A program made the translations under genes and the position numbers. Positions 40,306 to 50,128 of a DNA stretch of 64,000 bases are shown here, piece after piece. Source of the stretch: Candidatus Acidulodesulfobacterium acidiphilum (GTDB lineage: Bacteria; SZUA-79; Acidulodesulfobacterales; Acidulodesulfobacteraceae); NCBI GenBank assembly GCA_008534395.1, contig SHMQ01000002.1, positions 62,001-126,000 of the forward strand, given 5' to 3'. The notes beneath the pieces are model-generated. The model had not been told where the DNA came from and did not search any database. It saw nothing but the letters and a program-made list of their open reading frames with translations. Each line of letters opens with the position of its first letter. The first letter of the stretch is position 1.

Positions 40306-43300
40306 ATGTTGAGCGCAGGAAAACAATATCAAAACTACGAATATTACGCTAAAGATCCTATTTTTAGTGTCGAAGAAGGACATTTTATAGGAGGTCTTGC
40401 GGCTGAACTTGGATTCAAAGAAATGAACAAGGAAACATTCGAAAAATTACAAGCCGGACAAAACGCAAAAGGTGAACAAATCATCGAAATGGCGCAAGGG
40501 AAACACGACCCAGGAAAAGATTTTACATTTTCTTTAGACAAAGATTTGTCAATTTTTATGTTATCATCTGAACAAAATAAAGTCGCAATGCAAAACGCTC
40601 TTAATGCAGCAGTTGACAAAATAATTGATACGGCCATAAGCGAAGGTTTTTTATCGTGGAGGGAACATAAAGGAGACCAAATAATAGACCATAAAATAAC
40701 CGATAAAAATCAAATTGCGGCTTATGGTTTTACTCAATCATTATCAAGAGACAACGATCCAAACGTTCACGCTCACATCGCTTTTTTTAATCAAACTAAA
40801 ACAGAAAATGGAGATTTTAGGGCTATATCTTTTGACGGTCTTTTCACAAAAGGAGCGCGCGAATATTTAGATAATGTCGGTAAAAATACATTTTTAGATA
40901 CGCTTCAAAAAGGAATTAATAAAGATATTTCAAGCGAACTTGAAACGAACAAAAAAACAGGAGCAATTAACTTGAAAAGCTATAGCCAGGAAGACAGAGA
41001 TTATTTTTCTAAAAGAAGTCAAGAAATAGAAAAAGCGAAAATAGAATTACAAAAAGAATATCCAAATGCTAGTAAGGGCGAGATATCACAAATGGCAAAT
41101 AAATTGACCAGAAATGATAAAGATTTTGATTTTAAAAAAGAAGATTTAGACAAAGAATTAGAAAAAGTCAAGGGAAAAACTAACGCTATAGAAGCTAATA
41201 TCGAGCTATCAATGTCTTACAATAAAGAGAATAACTTAAGCTTTTATAAAACAAAACTTGTCTCAAGTTTGGATAATTATATGAAGGCTTTAACTCAAAA
41301 AGAAATCTATAGCAGCAAAAATTCTTTATTCACGGAAGTATTAAAAGAAAACCGTTATGCTACAATCGAAAATGTCAAACAAGTTTATGACGAATATCTT
41401 AAAAACGGTAAAATTGAAGAACGAGATTTAACTACAAAAAACGGTCAAACTATCAAAACTTTTGCTTTAACCGAAGATTTAAAAGCAGCAGAAGAAATTT
41501 ACAAAATGGCGGCAAACGGAAGAGGTAATTCTTTTACCGTAGGAACTAAAGAAGAAAATGATAAAATAATTGCACAATTCGAAAAAGAAAAAGGTTTTAT
41601 TTTATCTCCGCAACAAAGAGAAGCAGTTGAAAAATTTATGAACCAAAAAGACCAGTTTAATTTTACGCAAGGATTCGCCGGAGCAGGAAAAACTACAGCT
41701 TTTGAATTAACAAAAAGATTAGCTGAAAATTCTAATTTTTCTATTGTAGGTTTCGCAAATAACGGCAGCCAAGCTCAAAATTTAATGAATGAGAGCGGTA
41801 TTAAAAGTCAGACTATGGCTAGTTTTATAGCCTCTGAAACAAAAAACAGACAAGGAGAAAAAGCCCTTGTAATAATTGACGAAGCGTCAATGACTGGTTT
41901 AAAAACTTACTCAGAATTTTACAAAAAATTAAATGATACTTTCGGAGCTAATAATTGGAAAACTTCTTTAACTGGCGACACAAATCAACTACAATCAATT
42001 GGCAAGGGAAGAGTTTTTAACGATAATATAGAAAATTCTGAAAATAAAACGGTTATTTCTGATATAAGAAGACAAAAAAACGAAACTTTAAAAAGTCATA
42101 TATACGAATATTATGAACAATTTGAAAAAAACAAAATAGACGGCCAAGAAATGGTAAAAAGTTTCAAAGATTATATAAAAGTAGTAAAAAAAGAAGATGA
42201 TATTTTAAAAGAAGCGGTTAAAACTTATATGTCTTTTAATAAAAAAGAAAGTACCGTAATTTTGGTTAGAACTAACGAAGAAAAAAATATATTAAACGCC
42301 GAAATTAGAAAAGAACTTTCGCAACAAGGAATTCTAAAAGGTAAAGATAATTTTGTCGGAACTTTAACTAAAAAAAATATTGAAGAAACCAATAAATTAA
42401 AGTCTGAAAGCTACGAAAAAGGCGATATTATAAGTTTCAGGAAAAGTGAATATAAAGAAATAAGCCGCACAGACGATAAAAACAATCTTATTTATTATAA
42501 ATCTTTTGTGTATAAAAATGTTGATAAAAATGTAAAAATCGACGAAGAAAAAAATAAAGTTTTTATTAAAGATAAAAAAAGCGGTTTAATTCAATCTTAT
42601 GATTTAAGAAATTATGATAAAGAATCAAAAAACGTTTCTTATTTTATCGGTAAAAATGAATCAAGACTAAATTTATCCGAAAATAGCGAAAAAACTTTAA
42701 AAATTCAAAAATATGAAGAAAACAAAATATCTCTTAAAAAAAACGATAAAGTCATATTTACAGAAAATATCAATTTAATAAATAACACAGAAAAAACTGT
42801 TAAGTATATTAAAGCTAGCGACCAAAGCTTGTTAACACAAAAAATTCTAAAAGCCGATAAAAATTTTAACAGAATTTTAGACGAAAAAAAGTTTAATAAA
42901 GAAATTGCTAAAGCGGAAAAATTAGGCGCAATAATTAACAGAGTCGAGCTTAAAAACAAAGACGGCAAATTAATAGGCGAATCGGCGAAAATAGTATATG
43001 AAGAGAAAAAAGAATTAAAAAACGGTCAATTTGCTACTTTTGTAGAAAAAAAAGGGAATATTTATAATTTTAAAGTCGGCGAAAATATTTTATCTTTAGA
43101 TAAAAACAATAAAAGTAACGCCGCAGCTTTACAAAAAATAGAACATGCTTATGCCGTCACGACCGATAAGGCTCAAGGGTTAGCCTTTCTAAATGTCGTT
43201 TCCGTCGGAGCTGTAAAAAAGACGGCACAAAAAATTTTGGTTGATATTACAAGAGCTATAAAAAACCTTGTGCTTATCGTTTCTGAAAAGTCAATGGAAA

Positions 43301-43512
43301 AAAAAGAATTAGAAAATGGTAAACTCGGGAAAAGCGATTTAGAAAAGGCTTTTGAAAATAAACAAGAAAAAACGACTCTTAGAGAAGAAACTAAAAAGGA
43401 AATATTCGGAAATTCAAAAAATATAGATAAAACCGAAGAAAAAAAAGAAAAATTTGAAAATTCAAAAACTAAAGGTGAAGAAAATGAAAACGTTAGGGTT
43501 TATGGCAGATGA
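40306..43512 (+). CDS. traA: MobF relaxase-helicase (TraA/TrwC type)
   Basis: 1068 residues from ATG 40306 (AAAAGGTGAATAAA upstream). N-terminal TrwC relaxase: tyrosines Y8-Y14 (YQNYEYY), DFTFSLDKDLSI, and HUH-type metal site NVHAHIAFFN at 153-162. Central RecD-like helicase: GFAGAGKTTA near 456, LVIIDEASMTG, TGDTNQLQSIGKGRVF, SDIRRQ and AYAVTTDKAQGLAF. It nicks oriT, stays bound to the 5' end and unwinds the strand for transfer. The C-terminal 80 residues are a Lys/Glu-rich disordered tail. Confidence 0.95.
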   Translation: MLSAGKQYQNYEYYAKDPIFSVEEGHFIGGLAAELGFKEMNKETFEKLQAGQNAKGEQIIEMAQGKHDPGKDFTFSLDKDLSIFMLSSEQNKVAMQNALNAAVDKIIDTAISEGFLSWREHKGDQIIDHKITDKNQIAAYGFTQSLSRDNDPNVHAHIAFFNQTKTENGDFRAISFDGLFTKGAREYLDNVGKNTFLDTLQKGINKDISSELETNKKTGAINLKSYSQEDRDYFSKRSQEIEKAKIELQKEYPNASKGEISQMANKLTRNDKDFDFKKEDLDKELEKVKGKTNAIEANIELSMSYNKENNLSFYKTKLVSSLDNYMKALTQKEIYSSKNSLFTEVLKENRYATIENVKQVYDEYLKNGKIEERDLTTKNGQTIKTFALTEDLKAAEEIYKMAANGRGNSFTVGTKEENDKIIAQFEKEKGFILSPQQREAVEKFMNQKDQFNFTQGFAGAGKTTAFELTKRLAENSNFSIVGFANNGSQAQNLMNESGIKSQTMASFIASETKNRQGEKALVIIDEASMTGLKTYSEFYKKLNDTFGANNWKTSLTGDTNQLQSIGKGRVFNDNIENSENKTVISDIRRQKNETLKSHIYEYYEQFEKNKIDGQEMVKSFKDYIKVVKKEDDILKEAVKTYMSFNKKESTVILVRTNEEKNILNAEIRKELSQQGILKGKDNFVGTLTKKNIEETNKLKSESYEKGDIISFRKSEYKEISRTDDKNNLIYYKSFVYKNVDKNVKIDEEKNKVFIKDKKSGLIQSYDLRNYDKESKNVSYFIGKNESRLNLSENSEKTLKIQKYEENKISLKKNDKVIFTENINLINNTEKTVKYIKASDQSLLTQKILKADKNFNRILDEKKFNKEIAKAEKLGAIINRVELKNKDGKLIGESAKIVYEEKKELKNGQFATFVEKKGNIYNFKVGENILSLDKNNKSNAAALQKIEHAYAVTTDKAQGLAFLNVVSVGAVKKTAQKILVDITRAIKNLVLIVSEKSMEKKELENGKLGKSDLEKAFENKQEKTTLREETKKEIFGNSKNIDKTEEKKEKFENSKTKGEENENVRVYGR

Positions 43513-43762
43513 TGAGCTGCACGAGAAAATAGAGGAATATTGCGGAAAAAACGATATAACAAAAGCAGACTTTTTAAAATCGGCAATATTAGAAAAATTA
43601 GGTAAAGACAAACCGGCAATAAATGATGTTTTAAGTCGTGTCTATATTATGGTTTATGCTTTAACTAAAAATTCAAATATACAAAATTTTGATAAACTTA
43701 AAGAAGAAGCAGCTAAAACTTTAAGCGCGATAGCAACAAGTTTAAGCGAGGTGGCAAAATGA
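43484..43762 (+). CDS. Ribbon-helix-helix relaxosome accessory protein
   Basis: 92 residues from ATG 43484, which has AAAGGTGAAGAAA upstream; it overlaps the relaxase end by 29 bases. MKTLGFMADDELHEKIEEYC and DITKADFLKSAILEKLG form the RHH DNA-binding fold seen in TraM/MobC-type accessory factors. The C-terminal helix may oligomerise. Likely binds oriT or the promoter. Confidence 0.75.
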   Translation: MKTLGFMADDELHEKIEEYCGKNDITKADFLKSAILEKLGKDKPAINDVLSRVYIMVYALTKNSNIQNFDKLKEEAAKTLSAIATSLSEVAK

Positions 43763-43977
43763 AAAAAATACTTTATGAAAATTACGAACTTTTAATTTTA
43801 TACTTTGTTCTAAGCATATTAATTACGTTATCAATTTATTTTGACAAAATAAAAGACGCAATAATAGACCTAAAATTAAGAATTATAATGTATTACGGTT
43901 ATTTTTCTTTATCAATTTTTTTTGTGTTTATATTTTTAACGATTTATTTTTATTTTTTAAGAAAAAAGGTGAGATAA
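43759..43977 (+). CDS. Two-span membrane protein (72 aa)
   Basis: Two hydrophobic segments (about 10-28 and 46-66) around a charged loop (DKIKDAIIDLKLR). The ATG overlaps the stop of the RHH gene (ATGA). Unknown; part of the relaxase-coupling protein operon. Confidence 0.6.
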   Translation: MKKILYENYELLILYFVLSILITLSIYFDKIKDAIIDLKLRIIMYYGYFSLSIFFVFIFLTIYFYFLRKKVR

Positions 43978-43978
43978 A

Positions 43979-44410
43979 ATGCAGGAACCATCAAGACAAT
44001 TAGGCTATTTCACATATATCAACAACTTTTTAACGCAAATTTACTTGAAAACGAGAGCTCTATTTTTGATAGCGCTGTCAAGTTTTTTAGGAGCTTTTGC
44101 TATCACAATTATAATTTTTATAAAGCTTTATATAAAAGTGTATAAAGGATTTTATCTTGTTTTTCATACTTTTAAATATAAAATATTTACGGGGCAAGGT
44201 TTACACTATTTAGGCGTAGTTTTTAGTATGTTTTTGCACGTTTTACTAGAAACCGGAATTGTGATTATTTTTATATCTGTTATATTTTTTTATTTTTCAT
44301 ATACTTTTTTGAAAAGTAAATCAGCAAAACTTTACAAAAAGAAATATGTCCGCGGCGTTGAAATAATTGAAATGAAAGAACTGATTAAAAAATTAAATAA
44401 AGAAGAATAG
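43979..44410 (+). CDS. Membrane subunit of a split TraD-type coupling protein
   Basis: 143 residues with two spans (about 25-50, LFLIALSSFLGAFAITIIIF; and 80-107, VVFSMFLHVLLETGIVIIFI) and a cytoplasmic end YVRGVEIIEMKELIKKLNKEE. In one-piece TraD proteins the N-terminal membrane part ends with a similar R-G-hhh segment just before the ATPase domain. The ATPase is encoded separately nine bases downstream. Starts with AAAAAAGGTGAGATAAA. Confidence 0.7.
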   Translation: MQEPSRQLGYFTYINNFLTQIYLKTRALFLIALSSFLGAFAITIIIFIKLYIKVYKGFYLVFHTFKYKIFTGQGLHYLGVVFSMFLHVLLETGIVIIFISVIFFYFSYTFLKSKSAKLYKKKYVRGVEIIEMKELIKKLNKEE

Positions 44411-44418
44411 GGTGAATT

Positions 44419-45753
44419 ATGAAATCTAGAATAGAAATCAAAACGGTTGACGGTATTATGAGCCTGCCGCCAAACACAGAAACTAAACATACTTTAGCGG
44501 TCGGAGCGACAGGCGCAGGAAAAACGCAATTAATCGAACAATACGTCGATAATTTAATTCAAAGAGGCGATAAAGGCGTTATACTTGACCTAAAGGGAGA
44601 ATTTACCGCTAAATTTTATCGGCCTGGCGTTGATTTTATATTAAATCCTTTAGACCAGCGAAGCGTTAAATGGACAATTTCAAATGACATTAATTTTAAC
44701 TTATTAAAGGCAGACGCTGAAGTTATAAGCAATTCTTTAATAAACGATTTGTCGGCTCAATCCGAAAATGAGAAATTCTTTTTACAATCGGCAAAAAATG
44801 TTTTAAGAGCGCTTATTTATTTTACTTATGCGTCTGGTTTTAAATTAAATAGCGATTTAAACAAAAAGATTTTTAGCGGATATGAAGATATTAAGTCGAT
44901 GTTAGAAGCTGTTAAAGCTACAGATTCTTTGTCTGCTTTAGGCGATAAACCGAGTCCTCAATCTGACGGCGTTTTAGCGACAGCTCACGTTTGGAGCAGA
45001 GCAATAGATTTATTAAGTAATATGGACGGTGATTTTTCGATAGAAAATTGGATAAAAAACGGCGAAGGTCTTATTTTTTTAAACGCCTCACAAAAATATC
45101 AAAACATCGTAAGTCCGGTTGCCAGGTTTTTTATTGACTTTTTATTAAATATACTGTTAGGATTAGGACAAGATTTAGAAAGAAGAATTTTTATAATACT
45201 CGACGAATTTCAAAATTTATCAGCTATTCCGTCTTTGTTAACCATTTTGACTTTGGGTAGGTCTGCCGGAGCAAGCGTAATTGCCGGAACGCAAGATTTC
45301 GGTTTAATAGACCAAAAATATTCACAAAACGCTAAAACGACTTTACTTAACGCGATGAATACTTTATTTTTATTAAGAATTATCGAACCTAACACTGCGG
45401 AATATTTGTCAAAAGCTATGGGCGAAAGTGAGGTTGAGGATTATACGACCTCGTCAAGTTTATCAATGGATGAAAATTGGGACAGAATAAACATTCAATC
45501 GAATCGGAGAAATGAAAGACTTGTTATGCCTATTGATTTGTCAAGTTTAGGAGATTTAGAGTTTTATTTTAAAAATAAAAAATATATGGCGAAATCAAAA
45601 CTTAAATTAACTATAAGGAAAAACAAACAACCTGCGTTTTTACCTATTTCTCAAGAAATAAGCGTAAATAAAGAGCAAGAAACAATACCGGCCGACTCAT
45701 CTGAACAAAAAACAGAACAAAAAACACAAGAAAATGAAAAAACTTTATTTTAA
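44419..45753 (+). CDS. traD: TraD/VirD4-type coupling ATPase (soluble part)
   Basis: 444 residues, no membrane span. Walker A VGATGAGKTQLIEQY near 28-42, DLKGEFTAKFYRPGVDFILN and PLDQRSVKWTI (F-type TraD signature), Walker B IFIILDEFQNLSAIP, and GTQDFGLIDQKYS. Couples the relaxase-DNA complex to a secretion channel. Starts with AGGGTGAATT. The C-terminal tail is Glu/Gln-rich. No VirB4 or channel genes follow, so transfer probably needs a helper. Confidence 0.93.
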   Translation: MKSRIEIKTVDGIMSLPPNTETKHTLAVGATGAGKTQLIEQYVDNLIQRGDKGVILDLKGEFTAKFYRPGVDFILNPLDQRSVKWTISNDINFNLLKADAEVISNSLINDLSAQSENEKFFLQSAKNVLRALIYFTYASGFKLNSDLNKKIFSGYEDIKSMLEAVKATDSLSALGDKPSPQSDGVLATAHVWSRAIDLLSNMDGDFSIENWIKNGEGLIFLNASQKYQNIVSPVARFFIDFLLNILLGLGQDLERRIFIILDEFQNLSAIPSLLTILTLGRSAGASVIAGTQDFGLIDQKYSQNAKTTLLNAMNTLFLLRIIEPNTAEYLSKAMGESEVEDYTTSSSLSMDENWDRINIQSNRRNERLVMPIDLSSLGDLEFYFKNKKYMAKSKLKLTIRKNKQPAFLPISQEISVNKEQETIPADSSEQKTEQKTQENEKTLF

Positions 45754-45788
45754 TTTATTTTAATGTTAGTTTAAAGCAGATATTAAAA

Positions 45789-45812
45789 AAGCCGCTATAA
45801 GCGGCTTTTTGT
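45789..45812. terminator. Bidirectional terminator between converging operons
   Basis: AAAAAAGCCGC-TATAA-GCGGCTTTTT: a strong hairpin with A and T runs on both sides, lying between the traD stop and the stop of the minus-strand secreted-protein operon. Confidence 0.92.
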
Positions 45813-46390
45813 TATTTTAATTTTTTTATTTTACTTACCCTGGGCATAGCAAGACCAATTGTTTTACCTTTTTTGTTAGATATTGCAGCGAAAGTATCAT
45901 CAGTGGCTAAAGCCAACACATAAGTTTTATAAGGGGAAAATAACATTTTTTCGTGTATTATAATCATTTTTTTGGATGAATAATGAATATAAAACTTAAT
46001 TTCTGCTTTATTATTACAATAACCAATCATTTTTATATTATACATTACGCCTCCAGATAACATAGGTAATAAAGTACTTGTTACACTAAAAGAACTTTTA
46101 TAACCGTTTAATTCTTTACCTTTAAAAATAATTTGAATGGGTGTATTATTTTGTGAATAACACCACGCAGCAGGTAATAAAAAATCTTTTGTTACTGCAA
46201 AATCAATTTTTATTTTTGGAACTGTAAAAAATAATTGATTTATGACATAATTTTCTAGATGGATTTGTTTATTGATAGTGGAATACGTCCCTTGATAATA
46301 TATTGATGTATAATGTTTTGCTGCAAATGCCGTTTTGTAAATATTAAATACTAAAAATATTGCGATAAAACTTAATATAATTTTTTTCAT
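45812..46390 (-). CDS. Secreted protein of unknown function (192 aa)
   Basis: Signal peptide MKKIILSFIAIFLVFNIYKTAFA, then a beta-rich domain with YYQGTYSTINKQIHLENYVI and two cysteines (AWCYSQ, GYCNNK) that could form a disulfide. Unrecognised. The ATG follows AAGGTGAATAATC, the same leader used by the neighbouring secreted-protein genes. Last gene of a minus-strand operon reaching back to about 51.7 kb. Confidence 0.75.
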   Translation of the reverse strand: MKKIILSFIAIFLVFNIYKTAFAAKHYTSIYYQGTYSTINKQIHLENYVINQLFFTVPKIKIDFAVTKDFLLPAAWCYSQNNTPIQIIFKGKELNGYKSSFSVTSTLLPMLSGGVMYNIKMIGYCNNKAEIKFYIHYSSKKMIIIHEKMLFSPYKTYVLALATDDTFAAISNKKGKTIGLAMPRVSKIKKLK

Positions 46391-46405
46391 GATTATTCAC
46401 CTTAT

Positions 46406-47227
46406 TTATTTATTGATTTTTATAAAATGTTTAACGAATAAGCTGACTAATTCGTTAAAATCCTTTAAATTTCCTGACGAAACCATATCGGTTAAACCCT
46501 TAATTGTTGGGAATACTTTTTTACCTGGCGGCGTAATATATGAAATAAACGACGGTGTTAAATTCATTGTAGATATATTTGAATAACCGTTTTGTTTTAA
46601 CATAAACACAAGCTGATTTTGTAGTTGTGTCGAAAACAGAGATTGGGTGACCATAAAACTGTCGCCACTTATCGGATTGCCAGCCACTATGAAAGAGCCA
46701 CAGGCATAAGTTGCATAATTGTTTTCTATATGATAATCACAATGGTATTCAAAATCATTATGGTTTAAGCAATAATTATTTAAAATTTTAAGGGCTTTAA
46801 ACTTATTTTTACTAACATTTTCTCTAGCTAAAATTAGCGATTTAAGATATAAAGCAGATTTTAAAGCCTCTTTATATCTTTGTAAATTTTGTGTTTGATG
46901 TGTATCAATATAATAATTAATTTTTTTTATTTCTGTGTTTACGTAGTTTAAAGCTATAGATATCATAAAAGCTCTATAATTTATCCAAGCAAGTAATTGA
47001 TAAGTTTTATATCGTAAGGCTCTGTTTCCACCGGTTATAATATACTTTTTAAATGCAGGTAAAAGATTAGTTTTAAGACCTACACTTTTTACAAAATAAT
47101 GATTGGTGGAGAAAAAAGTAACGTGTGGATAAGGTCTATTACTAGTTTTAATACTATATTGAAACGCTTGAGCAGCCATCGGTATTAATAATACCGCTAA
47201 AATTAAACTTAAAATTAATTTTTTCAT
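46406..47227 (-). CDS. Secreted paralogue 1 (273 aa)
   Basis: Signal peptide MKKLILSLILAVLLIPMAAQA. Full-length relative of the 329-aa protein at 49,094 (shared FQY..PYPHV.FFSTN, YKTYQLLAWINYRAFM, KALKILNNYCLNHN). Its last ~95 residues are almost identical to both paralogues: TQSLFSTQLQNQLVFMLKQN through LKDFNELVSLFVKHFIKINK. Two cysteine pairs are likely oxidised. Function unknown. Confidence 0.75.
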   Translation of the reverse strand: MKKLILSLILAVLLIPMAAQAFQYSIKTSNRPYPHVTFFSTNHYFVKSVGLKTNLLPAFKKYIITGGNRALRYKTYQLLAWINYRAFMISIALNYVNTEIKKINYYIDTHQTQNLQRYKEALKSALYLKSLILARENVSKNKFKALKILNNYCLNHNDFEYHCDYHIENNYATYACGSFIVAGNPISGDSFMVTQSLFSTQLQNQLVFMLKQNGYSNISTMNLTPSFISYITPPGKKVFPTIKGLTDMVSSGNLKDFNELVSLFVKHFIKINK

Positions 47228-47243
47228 GATTGCACCTTTTTAT

Positions 47244-48056
47244 TTATTTATCTTTTTCTAATATATTTAGCAATTCTCTTTGATATTTTGTATTCTTTCG
47301 TTTAAGAATACTACCTAAATATGAAAAAACACCAAAAATTTGTTGGCGTAAAACTTGCAAAGCTGTTGGCGAAGAAGTTTGTTTTGTTCCAGAAAGATAT
47401 TTTGTTCCATCACCTTCAGTAAAAGTTTTGTATTTAAAACGAACTGGATATCTCGATAAACAAGTTATGTTTGGATTTATATTTTTATCAGTTAGCAAAA
47501 CTAAAGCAGTTCTATATTCTGTTTTAACTACAGCCGTATACAAAGCCGTTTCATAATGTTGCCCTTGACTATTTATATTATTATATATATTATTTAACGT
47601 TAATAATCTTTTGACAAAATTGGCGAGAGCTCTTCCATGATAGACCATAGACACTGGAATAAAATTATCTATTGGACCACTATAAAATCCTTGATATCTA
47701 TAAAAATAAATTTTACATATCGGCTGTTCTGTTTTTTGTTTTACTATTTTATTATTTTTAAACAAATATTGATAATATATACATCCTTCACCTGGTTTTT
47801 GGTATTTTCCGCCTTTTACAAAATTCATTTGTCTGATTAAAAACATAATAGAAGGACTGCCCCTATAATTTCTTAAAAGTTCTCTTAAATCGTGCATTGA
47901 AAAATGTTTATGCTTTGTAAATACTAGATAAGATAAAACTTTTAATTCTCCAGATAAAACAGGTTTTGAGACTATTTTGTTAACGGAGACCGCATTGGCT
48001 GAAACCGTAAAACCTAAAATTAAAATTAATGCTACAAAAATACTTATTTTTTTCAT
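47244..48056 (-). CDS. Secreted protein of unknown function (270 aa)
   Basis: Signal peptide MKKISIFVALILILGFTVSANA, nearly the same as that of the next gene (48,068), though the mature part differs: YLVFTKHKHFSMHDLRELLR, GCIYYQYLFK and a C-terminal helical end (LNILEKDK). Interspersed between the paralogues with the same AAGGTGAATAATC leader. Unrecognised. Confidence 0.75.
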   Translation of the reverse strand: MKKISIFVALILILGFTVSANAVSVNKIVSKPVLSGELKVLSYLVFTKHKHFSMHDLRELLRNYRGSPSIMFLIRQMNFVKGGKYQKPGEGCIYYQYLFKNNKIVKQKTEQPICKIYFYRYQGFYSGPIDNFIPVSMVYHGRALANFVKRLLTLNNIYNNINSQGQHYETALYTAVVKTEYRTALVLLTDKNINPNITCLSRYPVRFKYKTFTEGDGTKYLSGTKQTSSPTALQVLRQQIFGVFSYLGSILKRKNTKYQRELLNILEKDK

Positions 48057-48067
48057 GATTATTCACC

Positions 48068-49081
48068 TTATTTATTGATTTTTATAAAATGTTTAACGAA
48101 CAAATTAACCAATTCGTTAAAATCTTTTAAATTTCCTGTTGCAACCATATTGGTTAGTCCCTGGATTGTATTTAATACATATCTATCGAATGGTTTTTCA
48201 TTTTCTATTATATTAGAAAACTTTGGTTTATATGGTTCTGTAATATATGATACAAACGCAGTTGTGAGATTCATTGTTGAAGCATTTGAAAAACCGTTTT
48301 GTTTTAACATAAACACAAGCTGGTTTTGCAATTGTGTTGAAAATAGAGTTTTGGTAATTATAAAATCATCAGGAGCATTGAAAGGAACAGTCAGCATAAA
48401 AGAACCGCTCGTATAAATGGTATATCCCATACCATTATTAGTATAGGTTGTATCATTATAACCAACTGAACAGTTATTATGTCTTAAACAATAATTATTC
48501 ATAATATTAATTGCCTTATATCTATTGTTGCCTAATAATTCTTTTTCTTTTGCTATTGCTAATAACACTTTCCCCCTTTTTGCCGCTAATATTTTTTGTT
48601 CATCTAATTTTGCTAATGAAAATAATGGCGAATATTTAACATAATAATTGTGAAATTTTTTATTATCTTTTATAAGTTTCATAAAATAAGAGAACATATT
48701 TAGAGTATAAGACAATCCATAAGAAGTTGCTTTATTTGTTATTTTTAAATTGGGAACAACATTTTCAAAAAAGTTTTGTATTTCGGCTTTTTTTACCCAA
48801 AAAAAGGAACCATTAGGATAAAAATAATTATACATATACGAAGCCAAAATTTCCTCATATTTTATTGGATATTCTCTGTTTGGATGTTCCAACATTTTTT
48901 TTGCCATACTATAAGAAAGTTTATGTTTTACTGACAAACAACCCCCTGTGTAATACTTAGTCGTGTAATGATGTTTACTAAGTATCGGAAATTGTATAGG
49001 TTTATAATGATAAGAAGCAAAAGATTGACTTGCAAAACCTAAAATTAAAATTAATGCTATTAAAATACTTATTTTTTTCAT
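48068..49081 (-). CDS. Secreted paralogue 2 (337 aa)
   Basis: Signal peptide MKKISILIALILILGFASQSFA (shared with 47,244). The N-terminal domain differs from the other paralogues, but the C-terminal ~110 residues are homologous (TKTLFSTQLQNQLVFMLKQN ... LKDFNELVNLFVKHFIKINK) with an insertion (FSNIIENEKPFDRYVLN). This gives a mosaic of variable front and conserved end. Confidence 0.75.
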   Translation of the reverse strand: MKKISILIALILILGFASQSFASYHYKPIQFPILSKHHYTTKYYTGGCLSVKHKLSYSMAKKMLEHPNREYPIKYEEILASYMYNYFYPNGSFFWVKKAEIQNFFENVVPNLKITNKATSYGLSYTLNMFSYFMKLIKDNKKFHNYYVKYSPLFSLAKLDEQKILAAKRGKVLLAIAKEKELLGNNRYKAINIMNNYCLRHNNCSVGYNDTTYTNNGMGYTIYTSGSFMLTVPFNAPDDFIITKTLFSTQLQNQLVFMLKQNGFSNASTMNLTTAFVSYITEPYKPKFSNIIENEKPFDRYVLNTIQGLTNMVATGNLKDFNELVNLFVKHFIKINK

Positions 49082-49093
49082 GATTATTCACCT

Positions 49094-50083
49094 TTATTTA
49101 TTTATTTTTATAAAATGTTTAACGAATAAGCTGACTAATTCGTTAAAATCCTTTAAATTACCTGACGAAACCATATCGGTCAAACCCTGAATTCTAGATA
49201 ATACTTCTTTGCCTGGCGGCGTAATATATGATACAAATGAAGTTGTAAGGTTCATTGTTGATGCGTTTGAATAACCGTTTTGTTTTAACATAAACACAAG
49301 CTGGTTTTGCAATTGTGTTGAAAATAGAGATTGTGTAATCATAAAATTGTTGCCACTTGTCGGATCACCAGAGACCACAAAAGACCCATAATAATAAGTA
49401 TAATATCCATTTTGATCGTGTTTATAGCCCTTAACTTCACAACCATTATGTCTTGAACAATAATTATTTATAATAGCAATTGCTTTATATCTATTATTAC
49501 CTAATTTCGCTTTAAATTTTTGTTCATCTAATTTATTTTTTCTTATTAAATATTCAATAGTTTTTTCTACTTTAATAACTGGTAAATGTTTTATTATTGA
49601 AGGTTGTAAAGCAACAGATTCTTTAATATATTTTAAACCTTGTCTATATTTTTTTTCGCGTGCTAATTTTATACCTTTAAAATAAATAGAAATAGCTTTT
49701 TGTCTCGCTAAAATTTTTGATTTAAGATATAAAGCTTTTTTTAAAAAATATTTTGCTTTTGCCGAATTATTTATTTTTTTAATATCTGTATTAATATAAT
49801 ATAAAGCAGCTTTTGTCATATAAGATTTATAATTTATAAAAGCAAGCATTTGTAAAGCTTTATATTGTAAAATTTTGTTATTACTATTTCTAGCGTCTGC
49901 TTTTATAATAGGTAAAATGTTAATATTAATGCCTGCTCCCTTGACCATATAACCATTTGTAGAGAAAAACACAACATGAGGATAAGGTTTATTGTTAATC
50001 TTAGCCTTATATTGAAACGCTTGAGCAGTTATCGGTATCAATAATACCGATAAAACTAATAAACTTAAAATTATTTTTTTCAT
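49094..50083 (-). CDS. Secreted paralogue 3 (329 aa)
   Basis: Signal peptide MKKIILSLLVLSVLLIPITAQA. Resembles paralogue 1 over its full length but has an inserted helical, TPR-like section (FKGIKLAREKKYRQGLKYIK) and the same conserved end. GAGGTAATTAAAA precedes the ATG. The near-identity of the last 300 bases among the three genes suggests recent duplication or gene conversion. Confidence 0.75.
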   Translation of the reverse strand: MKKIILSLLVLSVLLIPITAQAFQYKAKINNKPYPHVVFFSTNGYMVKGAGININILPIIKADARNSNNKILQYKALQMLAFINYKSYMTKAALYYINTDIKKINNSAKAKYFLKKALYLKSKILARQKAISIYFKGIKLAREKKYRQGLKYIKESVALQPSIIKHLPVIKVEKTIEYLIRKNKLDEQKFKAKLGNNRYKAIAIINNYCSRHNGCEVKGYKHDQNGYYTYYYGSFVVSGDPTSGNNFMITQSLFSTQLQNQLVFMLKQNGYSNASTMNLTTSFVSYITPPGKEVLSRIQGLTDMVSSGNLKDFNELVSLFVKHFIKINK

Positions 50084-50128
50084 TTTTAATTACCTCTAAT
50101 TTTAGCAAGGTTAGCTTGCTATAATATA

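Noticed and set aside
40306-43512. Phage origin of element 2
   Set aside because: No capsid, terminase, portal or tail genes are seen; the MobF relaxase and coupling protein indicate a conjugation-related element.
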